NCBI GenBank assembly: GCA_030141605.1 | Contig: JAQGDQ010002374.1 | Location: forward strand, 436,001-500,000 | DNA: 64,000 bases | Source of the DNA: Tubiluchus corallicola | Lineage: Eukaryota; Priapulida; Priapulimorpha; Priapulimorphida; Tubiluchidae | Direction of reading: 5' to 3' | In this document: positions 1-12,900 of the stretch, piece by piece | Position numbering within the stretch: the stretch's first letter is position 1 | How the letters are laid out: the number at the start of each line of letters is the position of its first letter | Notes under the pieces: model-generated | What the model was told of the DNA's origin: nothing | Seen by the model: the letters and a program-made list of their open reading frames with translations, nothing else | The model's database searches: none | Position numbers and translations under genes: made by a program

Positions 1-724
1 ACCAGAGACCTGGGATTAGTACTCGCGTGGTCTGCCAGGTGCGCTAAGGATGTCATCCATGTGACGCACCTGGCGCAATTGAGCAGCTGTTGACTTTTTT
101 TTGAATGCTGTACCAGAACAATACGAATTTTCTTAACAAGACATTTTTACGAAAAGCTACAACAACACACAGCAGACAACATGGACTAGTAAAAAAGTAA
201 CAAAAAATATATATAAAAATATAAGAATACAATGATAGTTCACAAATTACAAAAAGTTGAACTCAAATCAAAATGTATTTAACTCTTGTTGTTGATTAAT
301 TGCATTATTAACCCAAAGTGTTTTTATCATTACATAACAATTTTGACTTGTTTTTCACATAAAATCAAAGTGCTATTTATAGTTTATACAAGATTGACTC
401 TATTTGTTGCCCACTGATTTATAGTACATGTATATTCTTTATTTTGGACAACAATACTAAATTAAATTAGTAATTAGTAATGTTGCTTGTAGGAGTTATG
501 CTCCCAAATTAGACTTGAAAGTCATCAGAAAATTGCATTAACCAGCAAAATGTCTAAGTCTGATAAAATAAACCAGTGAATCTCACACAGTTATTTGTAA
601 ATTTATTCAAGGAAAATACGGTTAAAGTATACATGTCAATCTAAGAACATAACTAATTGACAAATATAATTTTTCAATGAGTTTACAAAAAGTATTCCCT
701 AGTGTTCCGAGTCGAACACGGTAA
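1..724. other. non-coding stretch, no gene seen
   Basis: AT-rich sequence without a convincing ORF. The first 45 bases (GATTAGTACTCGCGTGGTC) loosely resemble the interior of the MITE at 52799-53186 (GATTAGTACTCTCATG), so the window may open inside a decayed relative of it. Confidence 0.4.
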
Positions 725-1064
725 TCAGGCTGTCGATGTTAGTCTTGATGATTCTGGAGATCTAGTTTGCCTTCTACAATGGTGTTGTAACCCACTAGGT
801 GTGATTTTATGGAAAATATCTTCATCTGACAGCTCAAAAACTTTTTCAGCCCTCAATTCTGAATGCTTAGCCTCTCTCAAGTTGTTAACATCCTCCTTAT
901 CCCATTCAAATATACAAGTTGCAAACTTGCTCATAGACAGCTTGTATAAAAGGTGGCTTTCTGTACTACATGCCAAAGCAATGCGACACATTAAGTGGCA
1001 AATGTGGAGTCTAATTTCAAGATCTTTCCATTCAGCAAAATGTTTCTTGAATGACGAAGGCCTG
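725..1064 (-). CDS. exon-like ORF of unrecognised protein
   Basis: On the minus strand an AG acceptor (TTGTAG) precedes an open frame of about 112 codons ending at a stop at 725. The peptide has protein-like composition: KHFAEWKDLEIRLHICHLMC, then a segment with EWDKEDVNNLREAKHSELRA, and ends in a basic Cys/His stretch (LQHHCRRQTRSPE). I do not recognise the family; it could be the last exon of a host gene or a transposon-derived protein. The frame has no usable ATG, so it is not a free-standing gene. I could not find an in-phase connection to the exon-like pieces upstream (1127-3591). The overlapping plus-strand frame looks like its shadow. Confidence 0.4.
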
Positions 1065-1126
1065 CTACAAGCCAAAAGCAGTCCCGATTAACGTATAGCA
1101 AGCATGGTGGCAATGCTTGCGCAACT

Positions 1127-3591
1127 TCACAACGCTTGACCAAGCCACAACGCTTGACACACTGTTTCTAGTATGAGCCTTTTTCCACCTGTCAGGACTG
1201 ACATCAAGATCTCACCATGCTCATTGCCAACATTAGTCGACCTCACTGACGTACCTGCAGCCGCACCAGCTAGCTTGTGAGTAACCTGCAAAGAATCACA
1301 GTCATGAAGTCTATAATCAATAGCAAGGTATACATAAATTGTACACCATTTAAAGCAGCAATGTGCATTTGGCAGCAGTAGTTAAGCAATACTCAGGTTT
1401 GACAGTATATGGATGGGCGACTATTGAGTTAAATACTAGCTCTGAGCAGCTTTATTCACTTTACTCATTCTGGTTGTTAGCCTTATTCAGAGATGCTGTC
1501 TCTGTAGCTAAACATAGTCAATACACCTCATTTTAGGGCATTAACCTTAATAAGTTCCACCATAAGCCTCCAAGTCCCACCAGAACAATTCACAGTAAGT
1601 TGTCACTTGAAACTGTGAGTAGCAAATGTCACTTAAAAATGTTCGCAGGCTAAAGAATTTGTTGTGAGATCAATTTTGTCATCTCCAAAAAAATTCGAAT
1701 GCCCCATTTTCTTTATGTTGTTGACAAAATTTTAACCTAGTCAGTGCTTGCTATGATGAATGGTAGATTTAAATGATTTCACATCAGTGCTACCGTAAAG
1801 CTGCAAAATTAATTGTGGCCATCGTTCCTACAAATGGATTATAAAACAACTTAGTTTACCTGGCAGCAAAGACACTCTGTGCCAATGTCCAATAGACGTG
1901 GATGTCCAACACTTGCCAACTTAGTTTGGATGAGGTAGGTAGAACCAAAGGCTATTCTGCTGCTTCTTTAAAACAGCTTCACAAGTCTTTCAAAGGTTAC
2001 CTTCAAACAGAGCCTTGGGCAGCCACTAGTGGTTATATTCTGGTAAATAATTGGCCCAAGCTTCTGGCAATATCAGCTCTGTTGCCTTTGCATCACTGGA
2101 TCATGAAAATAACCGATTTTAATGGATGGAAATTAAAGCACCTAATAAAACTTATTTCATTTGCTACCTTGCAAAAAGCAAAAGTCTATAGAGAGCAGGG
2201 ATAAAAAAGCCAAAGTTTATACATGCAGTAACATGTTCCACCTATTATTAATTTACATAATTTGATGAGTTTGGCAGTATGCTACTAGTTAATCATGTAA
2301 TTTGCTTATAATGCTGGTGTTATTACTAATACACAACAAAAGTTTATTACATCAGTTATGCTACAAAAAGCAAATTTTGGAGGATGTAGTGTTGTGATTT
2401 TTTGCTAACTAGCTGTGTTTCTGAATAACCTTGGAAATTTAACTCAAACGACAGAAATCAGATTCTTAGAATTCATACTCTCAGAAACATAAAATTTAAC
2501 AGTTAACACACTTGACTGAAGAAACAGCGGTTTCCGGAATAGGTAAACTCCTTGTTGCTGGTATCTTAGCAATTTAGATAACATAGCAACTTACCAATTA
2601 GAAGTTGGGTTACTCTATTTTTGGTTACGTTATTTGCTAGTTGAGTTAGCAACATAGCAATTAGCTGCCAAAATTTATGCAGGTCTTTAAACTAAACAGA
2701 CAATAGTAATAATAATAAATTTTATATTTACCAATTTGAGCTTCTACTTCTTCTAAGGTCAAGAAAAAGTTTCATTTGCAGGCTGCAGTGAAGCACCAAT
2801 AGCAGAAAACGGCCTGCATACCACAGGCTCAAATGCAACACCCTTGGTTATTGTAGCCTCATGATGTGTGACTGCCTATATAAAGATGTATTTTTCAGTG
2901 CTAAGTTACAAGAAGCTGAGGAAAAATTCCAGCACTTATAAAAACAGCACTAGCTAAGGATGAGGTCAATACTAGTCACTCACTTCTTTCTTCTTCTCCC
3001 CATCTACCTATACTTTTTGCTACTTCATCCATCACAAGTGGAAAGTGTCTGAGGAATTCCTCCAAGCAATTTTTGTTTGCTGTAAGTTCATCAGGTTCCT
3101 TGGGCCTACGTGATTTCATTTCGACCTAAGAGAAATAGACTGGTCATTCCTGATATTCCAAAAAATCTCTCTATTAACAACTAAAATAAATAAAAAGCCA
3201 TCTCACTTTGAAAAAGTTAAGAAACACACCAGTTTAATGAAATAGTAGTAATGAAAACAAAAAATACTAAATCCCAAATTTTATTAATTTTTGAACTGCA
3301 AAACTTACCTGCACACAATCAATCATTCTGCATTGACATAATTGCAATTACAAAATCAATACAGTGTAGAATAGCTAATTTAAAATAAAAACCTATATTC
3401 ACATTACCTAGTATACCTATCAATTGTGAGCTAGCTCACCACGTACACAGCATAAAGTGCATCATTCTGCAGAAGCCATAAGAATGTGTGGCCTTCATAT
3501 TTGCCAAAATGAATTCTCATGCAGCTCAACACCCACTCTCTGTTGGCAGGATCACCACCTTCCTTTAGAATTTGCTTTTTAGCAAGAACTT
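1127..3591 (-). CDS. possible multi-exon gene, unrecognised product
   Basis: Five minus-strand blocks look like exons. Block A (3440-3591) encodes GDPANREWVLSCMRIHFGKY and then GHTFLWLLQNDALYAVYV. B (3008-3125) contains CLEEFLRHFPLVMDEVAKSI. C (2822-2871) encodes THHEATITKGVAFEPV. D (1860-1919) encodes HPRLLDIGTECLCCQ. E (1127-1285) starts VTHKLAGAAAG and ends at a stop. A-B, B-C, C-D and D-E all join in phase with GT/AG borders (A ends GTG|gtgagc, B starts after cttag). The Cys-rich ECLCC in D recalls zinc-binding tails such as that of P2X7, but this is too short to assign. Function unknown; it may be a transposon-derived gene. C, D and E are much weaker than A and B. Confidence 0.35.
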
Positions 3592-3875
3592 CTGCCACAT
3601 GTCAGAGTCTGGTGTTGATGTTGTGAGTGGCTGTTGCCTGCACTTCTTTTCATGGGATCGTGCAACACTAGTAGCATGGAAGTTTAGTCAAGGTTGTAGA
3701 GGTAGTTTGCGACTCTAAAAACACCACAAAGTACTACCTTTTTAAAAGCAGGTCGCATGTTTTAGATATAACAGTTTGCAATTGTTTACACATTTTTTTA
3801 AATCAACGATTTTTAATTCTGATGTTGCATATGGATTCGATTAAATAAATCACTACGAAAGCGCTTAAATAAATT

Positions 3876-3945
3876 TTTAAGGCGGCGGGAAACTACAAAA
3901 ATCCACTGAAGATTAGTGAGGATGCATAAGACACACGGAAAATCA
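3876..3945 (+). repeat. extra copy of copia internal segment
   Basis: GGGAAACTACAAAAATC followed by GATGCATAAGACACAC matches the segment just inside the copia left LTR at about 4426-4480 (AGGAAACTACAAAAATC, GACGCATATGACACAC). This suggests a second truncated or rearranged copy immediately left of the element. Confidence 0.55.
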
Positions 3946-4236
3946 ATTCTAAAGGAGTTGTCCATGTTTTGACAGCTCCTAAGCATATTGATACTGATAC
4001 AAATGGTGACATTAATGTTGGTGTTAGAAAAAATAGTATTAGTGGTTTTTGGGCGATGGACATTTTGTCAGATTCCTTCATTCACAAATATATAGCATAG
4101 AATCATGCTGGGAACCAGTTAAGAATGCCTAGTACTAACAGAAATGTAGGACAAAATGATAACAACAGTAATAGTGGGTTAACCGTTCTTGCAATAATTA
4201 ACAAATTATTGCATGAGCTCTTTTGAAGGTTAGTTA

Positions 4237-4356
4237 TGTTAATTGTATTTGATGCCGATAGGTGTCAGCACTTGGTTGGGGCTGATTTTGGTCTTAATAA
4301 AGTGTCTTTTTATGTTGTCATTTTTAACTTTTTGTATGCTGTGTTATCAGTTTTCA
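4237..4356 (+). repeat. left LTR of copia element
   Basis: It shares with 5984-6110 the segments TGTATTTGATGC-GATAGGTGTCAG, TTTTGGTCTTAATA and TATGCTGTGTTATCAG. It begins TG and ends CA. Confidence 0.7.
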
Positions 4357-5569
4357 TGGCAGCAGAGAGTAGTTCAGCTGACAACATAAGTGCTGCCAAA
4401 AATAACTGATAAATTTTTAAGAAGGCAGGAAACTACAAAAATCTGACGAAGTTTAGTAAGGACGCATATGACACACACAAAAAAATAAATTGGAAATATG
4501 GCGGTTAGTAACTGAACTTGAGGCGAAGAAACAAGCATTAAGTGGTGACATTAACCTTAACTGGCAAGGCCAGAGAAGCGGCTTTAAGCATCAGAGTTGA
4601 AAATTTAAATAAGGTGGATGGTATGACGACACTTCTTAGTACATTGGATGGAGTGTTTTTAAAAGAGAGCAAGGATAGTACTTATGACGCATATAAAAAC
4701 TTTGATGGTATGATGCACTCATACAAAACAGTGAACTTATCGGCAAAAATTGGAAATACGAGCTGTAGGATTGCAGCCGAAGTAGTAAAAGCTGACATTC
4801 CTCTGTTACTTAGCAAATCTTCTTTAAAGAAAGCTGGAACTGTACTAGATTTAGCAGTGATGTTTCAAGAACCAATACATATGTGGTGACATATGATATA
4901 AGTAAACAAGAAAAAACTAAAGTTAAAGCAACTGAAGATCCACGTTAATGCACGTTAAAATCCACACCTGATGGAATAGTGCCAAAAGCTAGAATAGTAG
5001 TGAGAGGATTTAAAGAGTTTAATGTAGACATACAAAGAGACTCTTCTACTTGTGCTTATGAATCACTGAGAGTAATAATTGCAATTTTTGCACTCTGTAG
5101 ATGGAAGATGAACTCAATGGATATCAAAACTGCTTTTCAGTGGATATCAAAACTGCTTTCTACAATGAGAAATGATTGATAGGGATGTCTACATAAAACC
5201 TCCAAAAGAAGCTAGCCGTGAATGAACTTTACGACAACTCAATAAATGTGTTTATGGTATCACAAATTCATCATTACAATGGTATCGCAGAGTCCAAGCT
5301 GTTATGAACAAGTATAATGGAGTTATGTCAAAGATGAATCCTACAGTATTTAATTGGACTAATAATGCTGAAACGGTGACTGGCATAGTAGCTTGTGCTT
5401 TATTTGCGGTGGAACCACAAATTTTGAATCCATGATCATTAGTAAGATCCATGCAGCATTCAAAGTAGGCAAAGAGGATAGTGATGCCTTTAAGTACTGT
5501 GGCATTAGTCTTTCATCTGATGGCAGTAGTAACATATACCTTAATCAAGACAGTTAAACTGACAGCTTA

Positions 5570-5663
5570 CAGAAAAGGATTACTAGCTGATTGCTTAACT
5601 AAGCATGGTGCCTCCACAGAAAAGGATTACTAGCTGATTGCTTAACTAAGCATGGTGCCTCCA
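5570..5663 (+). repeat. 47-bp tandem duplication in copia pol
   Basis: Two adjacent identical 47-bp units begin CAGAAAAGGATTACTAGCTG. They duplicate the LLADCLTKHGAS end of the RNase H region. It arose after or during decay of the element. Confidence 0.9.
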
Positions 5664-5983
5664 CTGTTGCATTACGCAAAGCACTTCAGGATGGAACTGT
5701 ACCTTTAAGTGTTATAACTTGAAGTATTGTACCTTAAAGCCAATTGTATTAAGTACAAAATGTTTTTTAAAGAAACCAAAGCAACAATTTTTTGTGAAGT
5801 CGTAACATTAACATTTATTTATTATTTTCACTAAACATTCGTGTTATTATTTACTTGAAATTTTAACTAACTTTCATTGTGCTGTTATTATGATTACACT
5901 TTTCATTACATGATACATACCAGACTTTTGTAGTCATTAACATTTTAAATAATATGAACACCCTTAAAAAATGCTTGGGAATT

Positions 5984-6110
5984 TGTTAACTGTATTTGAT
6001 GCTGATAGGTGTCAGGGTTGGGGGTGTAATTTGCCATGATTTTGGTCTTAATATAGTGTCTTTTTATGTTGTCATTTTTAACTTCTTGTATGCTGTGTTA
6101 TCAGTTTTCA
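5984..6110 (+). repeat. right LTR of copia element
   Basis: Direct-repeat partner of 4237-4356, with scattered substitutions and small indels, which indicate an old insertion. Confidence 0.7.
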
Positions 6111-6569
6111 GTTAGACTAGTTAAATGGAATGTCAGTTAGTTGAAATGCTTAAATTAAGACTTGAATTTTAAATAGAGTAGTAATCTTACTCTGTATAGT
6201 AGTATAACTACTAGCGTCTTCTTCTGGTCACATGTTCACTGGCTTACCGTAATGCTAAGCAGAAACCCGAGTGCATACTGTACAAAACTCTGATATACTT
6301 TTTGACACAAAAAAATTCAAAGTAATTTCGAAGTTTGTCAAAATTACGACTGTTTTCACACACTATAAAAATGCTCCTATTATGTCAGAAAGACACGAGG
6401 AAGGAAAGAGGTACCTATAGCAACAGCGTAAATAAAGTGCAGTTTGTGTCGCCACACTTCACTGGCTAGCGGAGTGCTCAATTTCAGATAATACTACTTA
6501 GTGATTGGTAAACTAGCGCTCAATTTCAGGTGCTTAAATTCATAAGCTGTTTAGTGATCGGTCAATGAG

Positions 6570-6745
6570 TGCTCAATTGCTCAAATGTTGACAGTCTTAC
6601 AGCTTGGCACCAATGCTACCAGTCAATATGACTGATTCAGCCTGAGATTTCCCCCTTGTAGCTCACAATCCAACAGCACCAGCTGTACTCATGACAGTAG
6701 GGGGATATTTATGGCATCAACAGTATTCTCAAATTAAGCTAAACT
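6570..6745. repeat. fragment related to the MITE at 52799
   Basis: CTGAGATTTCCCCCTTGTAG, then CACAATCCAACAGCACCA, closely matches the interior of the inverted-repeat element at 52799-53186 (CTGAGATTTCCTCCTTATAG, CACAATCCAACAGCGCCA). Only the interior is recognisable here. Confidence 0.55.
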
Positions 6746-6859
6746 TTGAGATAGAAAGCTCATATTCTGCATTATTCCACACACAAAAAACTTTTGTACA
6801 TATCCTAAATAATATTTGTTATTTAAATATCTGTGATTATCGTAAATAACAGCTCATAC

Positions 6860-6985
6860 TCCGTTAGAAGCCTTGTTCGAGTTTCATTGCAATAGGATTC
6901 GATTAGCTTCTGAAAATTGCTTGGTTGGAGTGGTAATTCTGACTCCTCTAGTTGTTTGCAACTAACGAACCTCAATTTTATATAC
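6860..6985 (-). CDS. dynein exon 7 (last visible)
   Basis: Encodes YIKLRFVSCKQLEESELPLQ and SNFQKLIESYCNETRTRLLT, joining exon 6 in phase through a Lys codon. Donor gtatga leaves two bases, so coding continues at lower coordinates; no next exon was recognised before the copia element. Confidence 0.82.
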
Positions 6986-9900
6986 CTACAATTGCAAAAC
7001 CTATTGTTTACTTTATTTTAAATGCAAATGCATTTAAATCACAATAACTTGTATTGTAATCATTATGCAAAATCAGTTTATGGCATTTTTCTGGTAAGAT
7101 GACACTATCACACTTTCTCTATGAAATAGTAACATTATTAAACATCCGTCATTTGCAGTCTTTAAGTTTAGAAGAAATAAGATTGCCATATGGACAAACA
7201 GTACATCATGGTTATTTTATTGACAGCTTGCAAAAAACTTGATTGACAATAAACCAATATAAAACAACATTGCTGGCATCAGCAAAAACTTGTAAAGCCT
7301 AAATAAAAATAATGCAGATAATAAATCATTTGTTTATTAATATGGTTGTTAATCGTCTTTTGTATATTTTTATCAGCTGTATTAATCAAGCCTCACAGTT
7401 TAGTGCTGAGGAGTGAGGATGGCACCAGCAATAGCAAGAAGTACAGTTTATTAATTACTATTCAATCACACAAAAGTATGAAAGCATTAAATTAAGTTCA
7501 CCGGGACTTGTATGCAAAATCTTCTACTTTCTTTTCTAGTTTGCAAGTAATAATAAAATAACTATGCTGTTATCAATACTAGTTATGGCAAACTGATAAT
7601 TTTCCCAACCTGCTAAGAAGATTGAAATGCTCTATGGTCAAATTTAGTGAAATCTGACTGTGAAATTGCATAAAAACCAAGAGATATGTCAGATAGCTTA
7701 TTTCAATGATACTAGACTGTAATTATAAGCAACTGCGTTAAAGAATGAAACAGTAAATAAGAAGGTACCTATTTCGTCACCATGTTTCCAATATTTGGTT
7801 AAAATTACAACAGTTTAGGCTGCAGGCAACAATATTTAAAGCTGTTATATAATAAAGAAAAATCAATACTTAAAACTATTTTACTTACTTTTCATTAAAT
7901 AAACGCTGTAACTCTTGCATAACTACATTAGAAGCAAATAAATGTATCTCCATTAAGAGCTTTGACTCGTGATATGATTCATGCCATGGCACAGGTGCAC
8001 GAATCACCCTGAAATGGTATAACTACTAGTGTAACAAATGAAGTATGTGGTCGCAACCAATGAGCATTCCCTGTCCAGCCATAATGCTAGAATAATTACC
8101 ACTTTCTCATACAGTCACTGAATAATAAAAAACACATTCAATTAAAACCCAGTTGGACTTTATGATTATTTGTTTAATTTGAATTTCGTCTTGTTAAGTT
8201 AGCATTTTGCATTCCACGAGGATAAACAACAGCTACTAACACACTATTTTAAATCTAATATAAATTCCAGCAGAGGCAAATTGATAATATTGAAAAAAGT
8301 TTATTTAGGAGTAAGCTAGTTCCACATCATCAAATGCATATAATTGAATATGATAGGATTTCCTGTCATCATCCAAGTTATATTCTGAGTTGGCGATAAG
8401 AGGCATTAATTATGTTGCTATAATTTTTACAATTAAAATTCACAATAGTTTTTTTCAAATTGCACTGTGAATTACTTATTGTATGGTTCACAATGCCTCA
8501 AGGTAACTAGCACTATATATTAATTGTCAGTAGCGGCCTAGCGTCAGGAAAACTATTATAAATGTTGTACATACTCTATTGTAATGTAAGAAGAACCCAC
8601 ATTCACAAAATGTAGATGCTGCCAAAGTGAGAGCAATGACAGCAACCAAAGTAATACCAACCAAAATTTCAACATTTGCTTCTTCAGCAGTTTATAAATA
8701 TGTTTTTCGAGAAGAAAATGCAAATTTTTTGTACTTTTTTTATACAATTTCATGCACTGCAAGCTGGAACCCAGTGTTTAACAGCAGGATCTACTCAACG
8801 AGATATTTGTAGTGAGATTGGAGCCTGCCTCATTATCAAGGAAGTCCTTCTATGTTGTTTTGAGCCATTTAACTGGCAGATGTGTCACAGCTACGTTCGC
8901 AATATATCCTCCTTCTATGAGGTAAACAGCCAGTAGTTTATGAATGGTACTGCCCAAAGTGAGCTAGTTTTCAACACACGCCATTTGCATGAAAGCACCC
9001 ATCCAGTCAGTCACAAACAATGTCACTCAACAAAACTAATGAAGAATGAAGGTGAGGAAGTAATACCTGTCTGGGAACGGAATTGGCAGTTCGTATATCT
9101 GCAGTCTAATTCGTTCTATCTCATCCATCAAAATATAATCCACTAATTCAAATAAAAAGAACTAAAATAAAATATTCGGCACATCTGCTGTAAAAACAAT
9201 AGGCATATCAGTGAACATATTTGCTTTCCACTGCAATTTCAAGCCAAGATGAAAAAGTAAAAAAGTTCAAATTAACAACTATTCAATTAAAAATGTGTTT
9301 AACTGATTATAAAATAACAACCACTTTTCCATTTAAAAAGTTAACGTTTTTCATTTGTACAAAACAGTTATATTTTGCGAGTAAAAAAGCATTTTGCCAG
9401 GAAGCTGCCTTTGCTGATCTTCGTAAATGAATTAATTGACAAATATGTGAATATTCTGGTATCAGTTAACTAATGTGTATATACACCAATTGGTAAGCTT
9501 CTTTTCTCATAAAAGAATAACGCACAAAATCAACATTGTTACCCAATGCAATGTGGAGATTACCTATGGCTTTTTTCACACTAAATTTGTATCGATCGTT
9601 CAGTTCAGCAGCAAGTTTTGCATGAAGCTTCTTCTGTTTGCCCACAGGAGGCACACTGTTTCCTAAGCGCAACAATGCATTCTGCATCAGTTCCAGTGGC
9701 TGAACTGCTAGATCACTGTCACGCACACCTTCATTAATATAGTAACAATACCGCTAAAAACACAAAAAGTCATGATAAGCGAAAACCCTACATTTCACAA
9801 ATGTGGTTTACCAAATGACCTTGAAAAGTTTTATACATATTGATATTAAAGGCTTATATATATATATATATATATATACGCTGCATGTTATGGGAAAGTG

Positions 9901-12900
9901 TATGTTGTAACAATGAAAACATGCTAACTAAGCACACCTGCCTTTCGTCTACATATGCAGTTTTCATCTCTTTCTTCACTAATATCATTCCACATAATGA
10001 CAATAGAATTTTATCAAGCAGTGCTCTAGAGGCAAAAGTAAAAATGAAAGATACAAACCTCAAAGTCTGTCAAAGTTTGATCGACAATTGCATCCTGACA
10101 CTTCGTAAGAATAATATCCCGCTGCAACACAGGTGACATTGGACGACTAACTGCTTCAATAGCCTGCTTCTTAGCAGCCCTGCAAAGATAGGAACACCAC
10201 CACTTTTCATTCGTTAATAAAACATACTCAGGCTTTCAATAAGACATTTGGTGACATTTGATTGACCATTTGGTGAGGTGACAAACAAGATATTGTAAAT
10301 TCTGTAAACAACTATCTGAAACAATAATGTATGCAAATCACCATTTATTTGGTGCACAATGCATATAGCCAATTTTTTTATATAAGTTGAATGTGACTTT
10401 CAAATGATTTTTTACTGAAAGAGTGCAATAGAAACCACAGTCCTAGCAAAGAATAAGCTGCTTAGTAAATTCAAACATAAACATTCTATGAAATTGAGCG
10501 CCTCTGATAACATGTAAATTGCCATTGTTCATTGGTATCTGAAACGGTTTTTACCTTTTGTTATTATAAGAATTATTTAGATTTGACAAATTCCACATAA
10601 AATAAATGATAATATTAATTTCCACAAATTAAGAACCACAAATAGGCTATATATTTATGAGTTAAAAGGAAGGAGTTTACAATTCCCCAAACAATTTAAA
10701 TACCCCAACCCTAACCCTAATCCAACTTAACCATAGCCTTAATCTTTACACTCACCTAACCATAACCGCTAACCTAATCCTAACCCCAACCCTAACGCTC
10801 ACCCTTGTCCTAATAATCTTCACGAATTAATTTCGTGTGTGTGAGGAATTGTAAAATTTAGCGAATTATAAGGTCTCATGGCACTGTATAGAGAATAACT
10901 GAACATAATAAATACAACTCATACTCAAAATTTTGAGGCCAATGAATAAACCTCTAACTTATTTTGCATATAATTCATGCCAAACTAAGAAACAACAAAT
11001 TTACTACATGCCTTTCTGCAGCCATTTTCTTCTTTTTTCGCTTTGCAGCTTGAAGAGACGGTATTTTTACACTTCTGACCAAACTCGTCCGTTTTCGCAA
11101 CTCTGCCCCCTTTCTTCGCTGACCCGCTAGTGACTTTAGCTGATATTTTGCAGCTGCGGGGGTAAAATTGTTTCCTATAGACTCACTAGGAGTCCGGCAG
11201 TACCTCTGCTCTTTCCATGGAGCTGCCAGTGTGTATGGAGCTCTAGCTAAAATAGGTGGATGTGTCATCTTCGCCTCAATTGTCTGTAAAATGTCATCAA
11301 AGATTGATTATTATAATATCTTATAGTATAGCATTATAGTATATTATAGTGTAGATAATTATTATTGATTAAGTAATGCTAATAAGTATGGGAATAAGTA
11401 ATGCTACCCCGGTGATTATGACATTTCAAAGTCAACGCTAGCCAAACATTTCAGGATTTCTGATTTATATTACTCATGCCAGGTAATTCTAGCTATTTAG
11501 ATTCTAAAATTTTGTTTTTATTAGTTCTGATAGCTGAACCTGAAATTCTAAAGAGCAATTACTTAATTATTTACAATGCTTTTGGACAATGGGTTTGTAC
11601 CATCATTAGCAATAACATTGATGCAGAGCTGCCAAGAGTAGAGAACCAACTGAGTGAGACGTTACAATTCAGTTACAGGGTGTAGGGGTAAATGACCTCA
11701 CGATAGGAGTACGGGCAGAGCCAGTGTATTTTATAATACTCTTTTGAGTGCATGTTGGAAGGTTTAAATGCAAGCTAAATTTAAGTGTTCCCGAATACAC
11801 TATATTAAGCCTACTTAAATACTGATGAGCTTCTTCAAGTTTAGGTTTCAGATGTAACATAATCTAATTAAATATTGTGATTACAATTTGCAGTATCTCA
11901 TTTTCTCAACTTACTTTTGTCTCAATCCAAGAGCTGCAGCCTAAAAACAGATTAAGCCTAATAACTTACCACAAGTTATTACATGTATGAGGCAAATAAT
12001 AAAAGGAACATAAATTTCTGACTAGAACGTATTAGAATAAAATAAATAACAATGCATAATTACCTACTGGTACTTAATTTCTTTCAACTGTTGCTAACTG
12101 ATCGAGGAAAATATGAAACATTTGCACTAACTTGCTCAACAAAAGAAAATGGAGATGAATGAAAAGTGGAAGCTTTAGTAACTAAATTTAGTAAACAAAT
12201 AATTTACATTCTAAGATGAGTTTCAGAAGAAGACGGAGGCAACAAGGATAAGATCTGTGCTTGATCTAAAATATGCGAGTGTCGCGATTTATTGGTTTTC
12301 GGGCTCGAGAAAACAACAAAGCCTAAAATGCGTGACTCTTACACCCAATGCATATTAACTATTAAGATTATAAATAATTAATTAGTTGCCCATGGGAATT
12401 TCAGGCTCAAAATCAAAATCAAAATTAATCTAATTAGCCAGAATCACTCTAGTTGGAGTGATCTGACATTGGAAATGCTGAACCGGTCAGCAAGTTACAA
12501 GGGATGTACTTTGGACTGTCACAATTGCTGGGGAATAAGACAGTTTAGTGGTTTATGGCACTTGCCTTGTTAGCAAAGAGTTCATAGTTCAAAACTAGAC
12601 GGTGTTCCAGATTTTGAAACCACATTTCCGGCTTTACAAATTTCAAACTTCAATCAATTGTGTGTTTATGCCGTCATTTACAATAGTCTTGAACTATTGA
12701 TATTATGATCACAAATAAGTAAAATGTCAAGCATTGATTATTCCTTAGATATTTATAATGTTAATTGAGATTATTAACAATGATTACATCCAAAATTAGT
12801 AAATTTTTGAAATGAAACTTTGTGAATAAGTATAATCAAAGAGACATTGAATTTAAAAAGTTTCAACAAAAGTACATACAGCTCACTCAAAAGTCAAAAC

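Larger units (their letters stand above)
4237..6110 (+). mobile_element. degenerate Ty1/copia LTR retrotransposon
   Basis: Two similar direct repeats starting TGTTAA and ending TTTTCA (about 4237-4356 and 5984-6110) behave as short LTRs of 120-127 bp. Between them, plus-strand fragments resemble copia Gag (from about 4540), protease (SCRIAAEVVKADIPLLLSKS), reverse transcriptase (RIVVRGFKEF..., then MNSMDIKTAF, DVYIKPPKEA, LNKCVYGIT) and the C-terminal RNase H end (LLADCLTKHGAS). Frameshifts, stops and large internal deletions break the reading frame; 1.6 kb of interior is far below the usual 4-5 kb. A possible GTTAG target duplication (4229-4233, 6111-6115) is weak because the left copy sits three bases outside the LTR. 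Confidence 0.85.

Noticed and set aside
1902-2204. Plus-strand 100-codon ORF
   Set aside because: No family signal; the minus strand carries a better exon-like block at 1860-1919.
11909-11943. Short dynein exon encoding AAALGLRQ
   Set aside because: It has splice-like borders but breaks the phase between 12947-13066 and 11283; skipping it keeps the frame.
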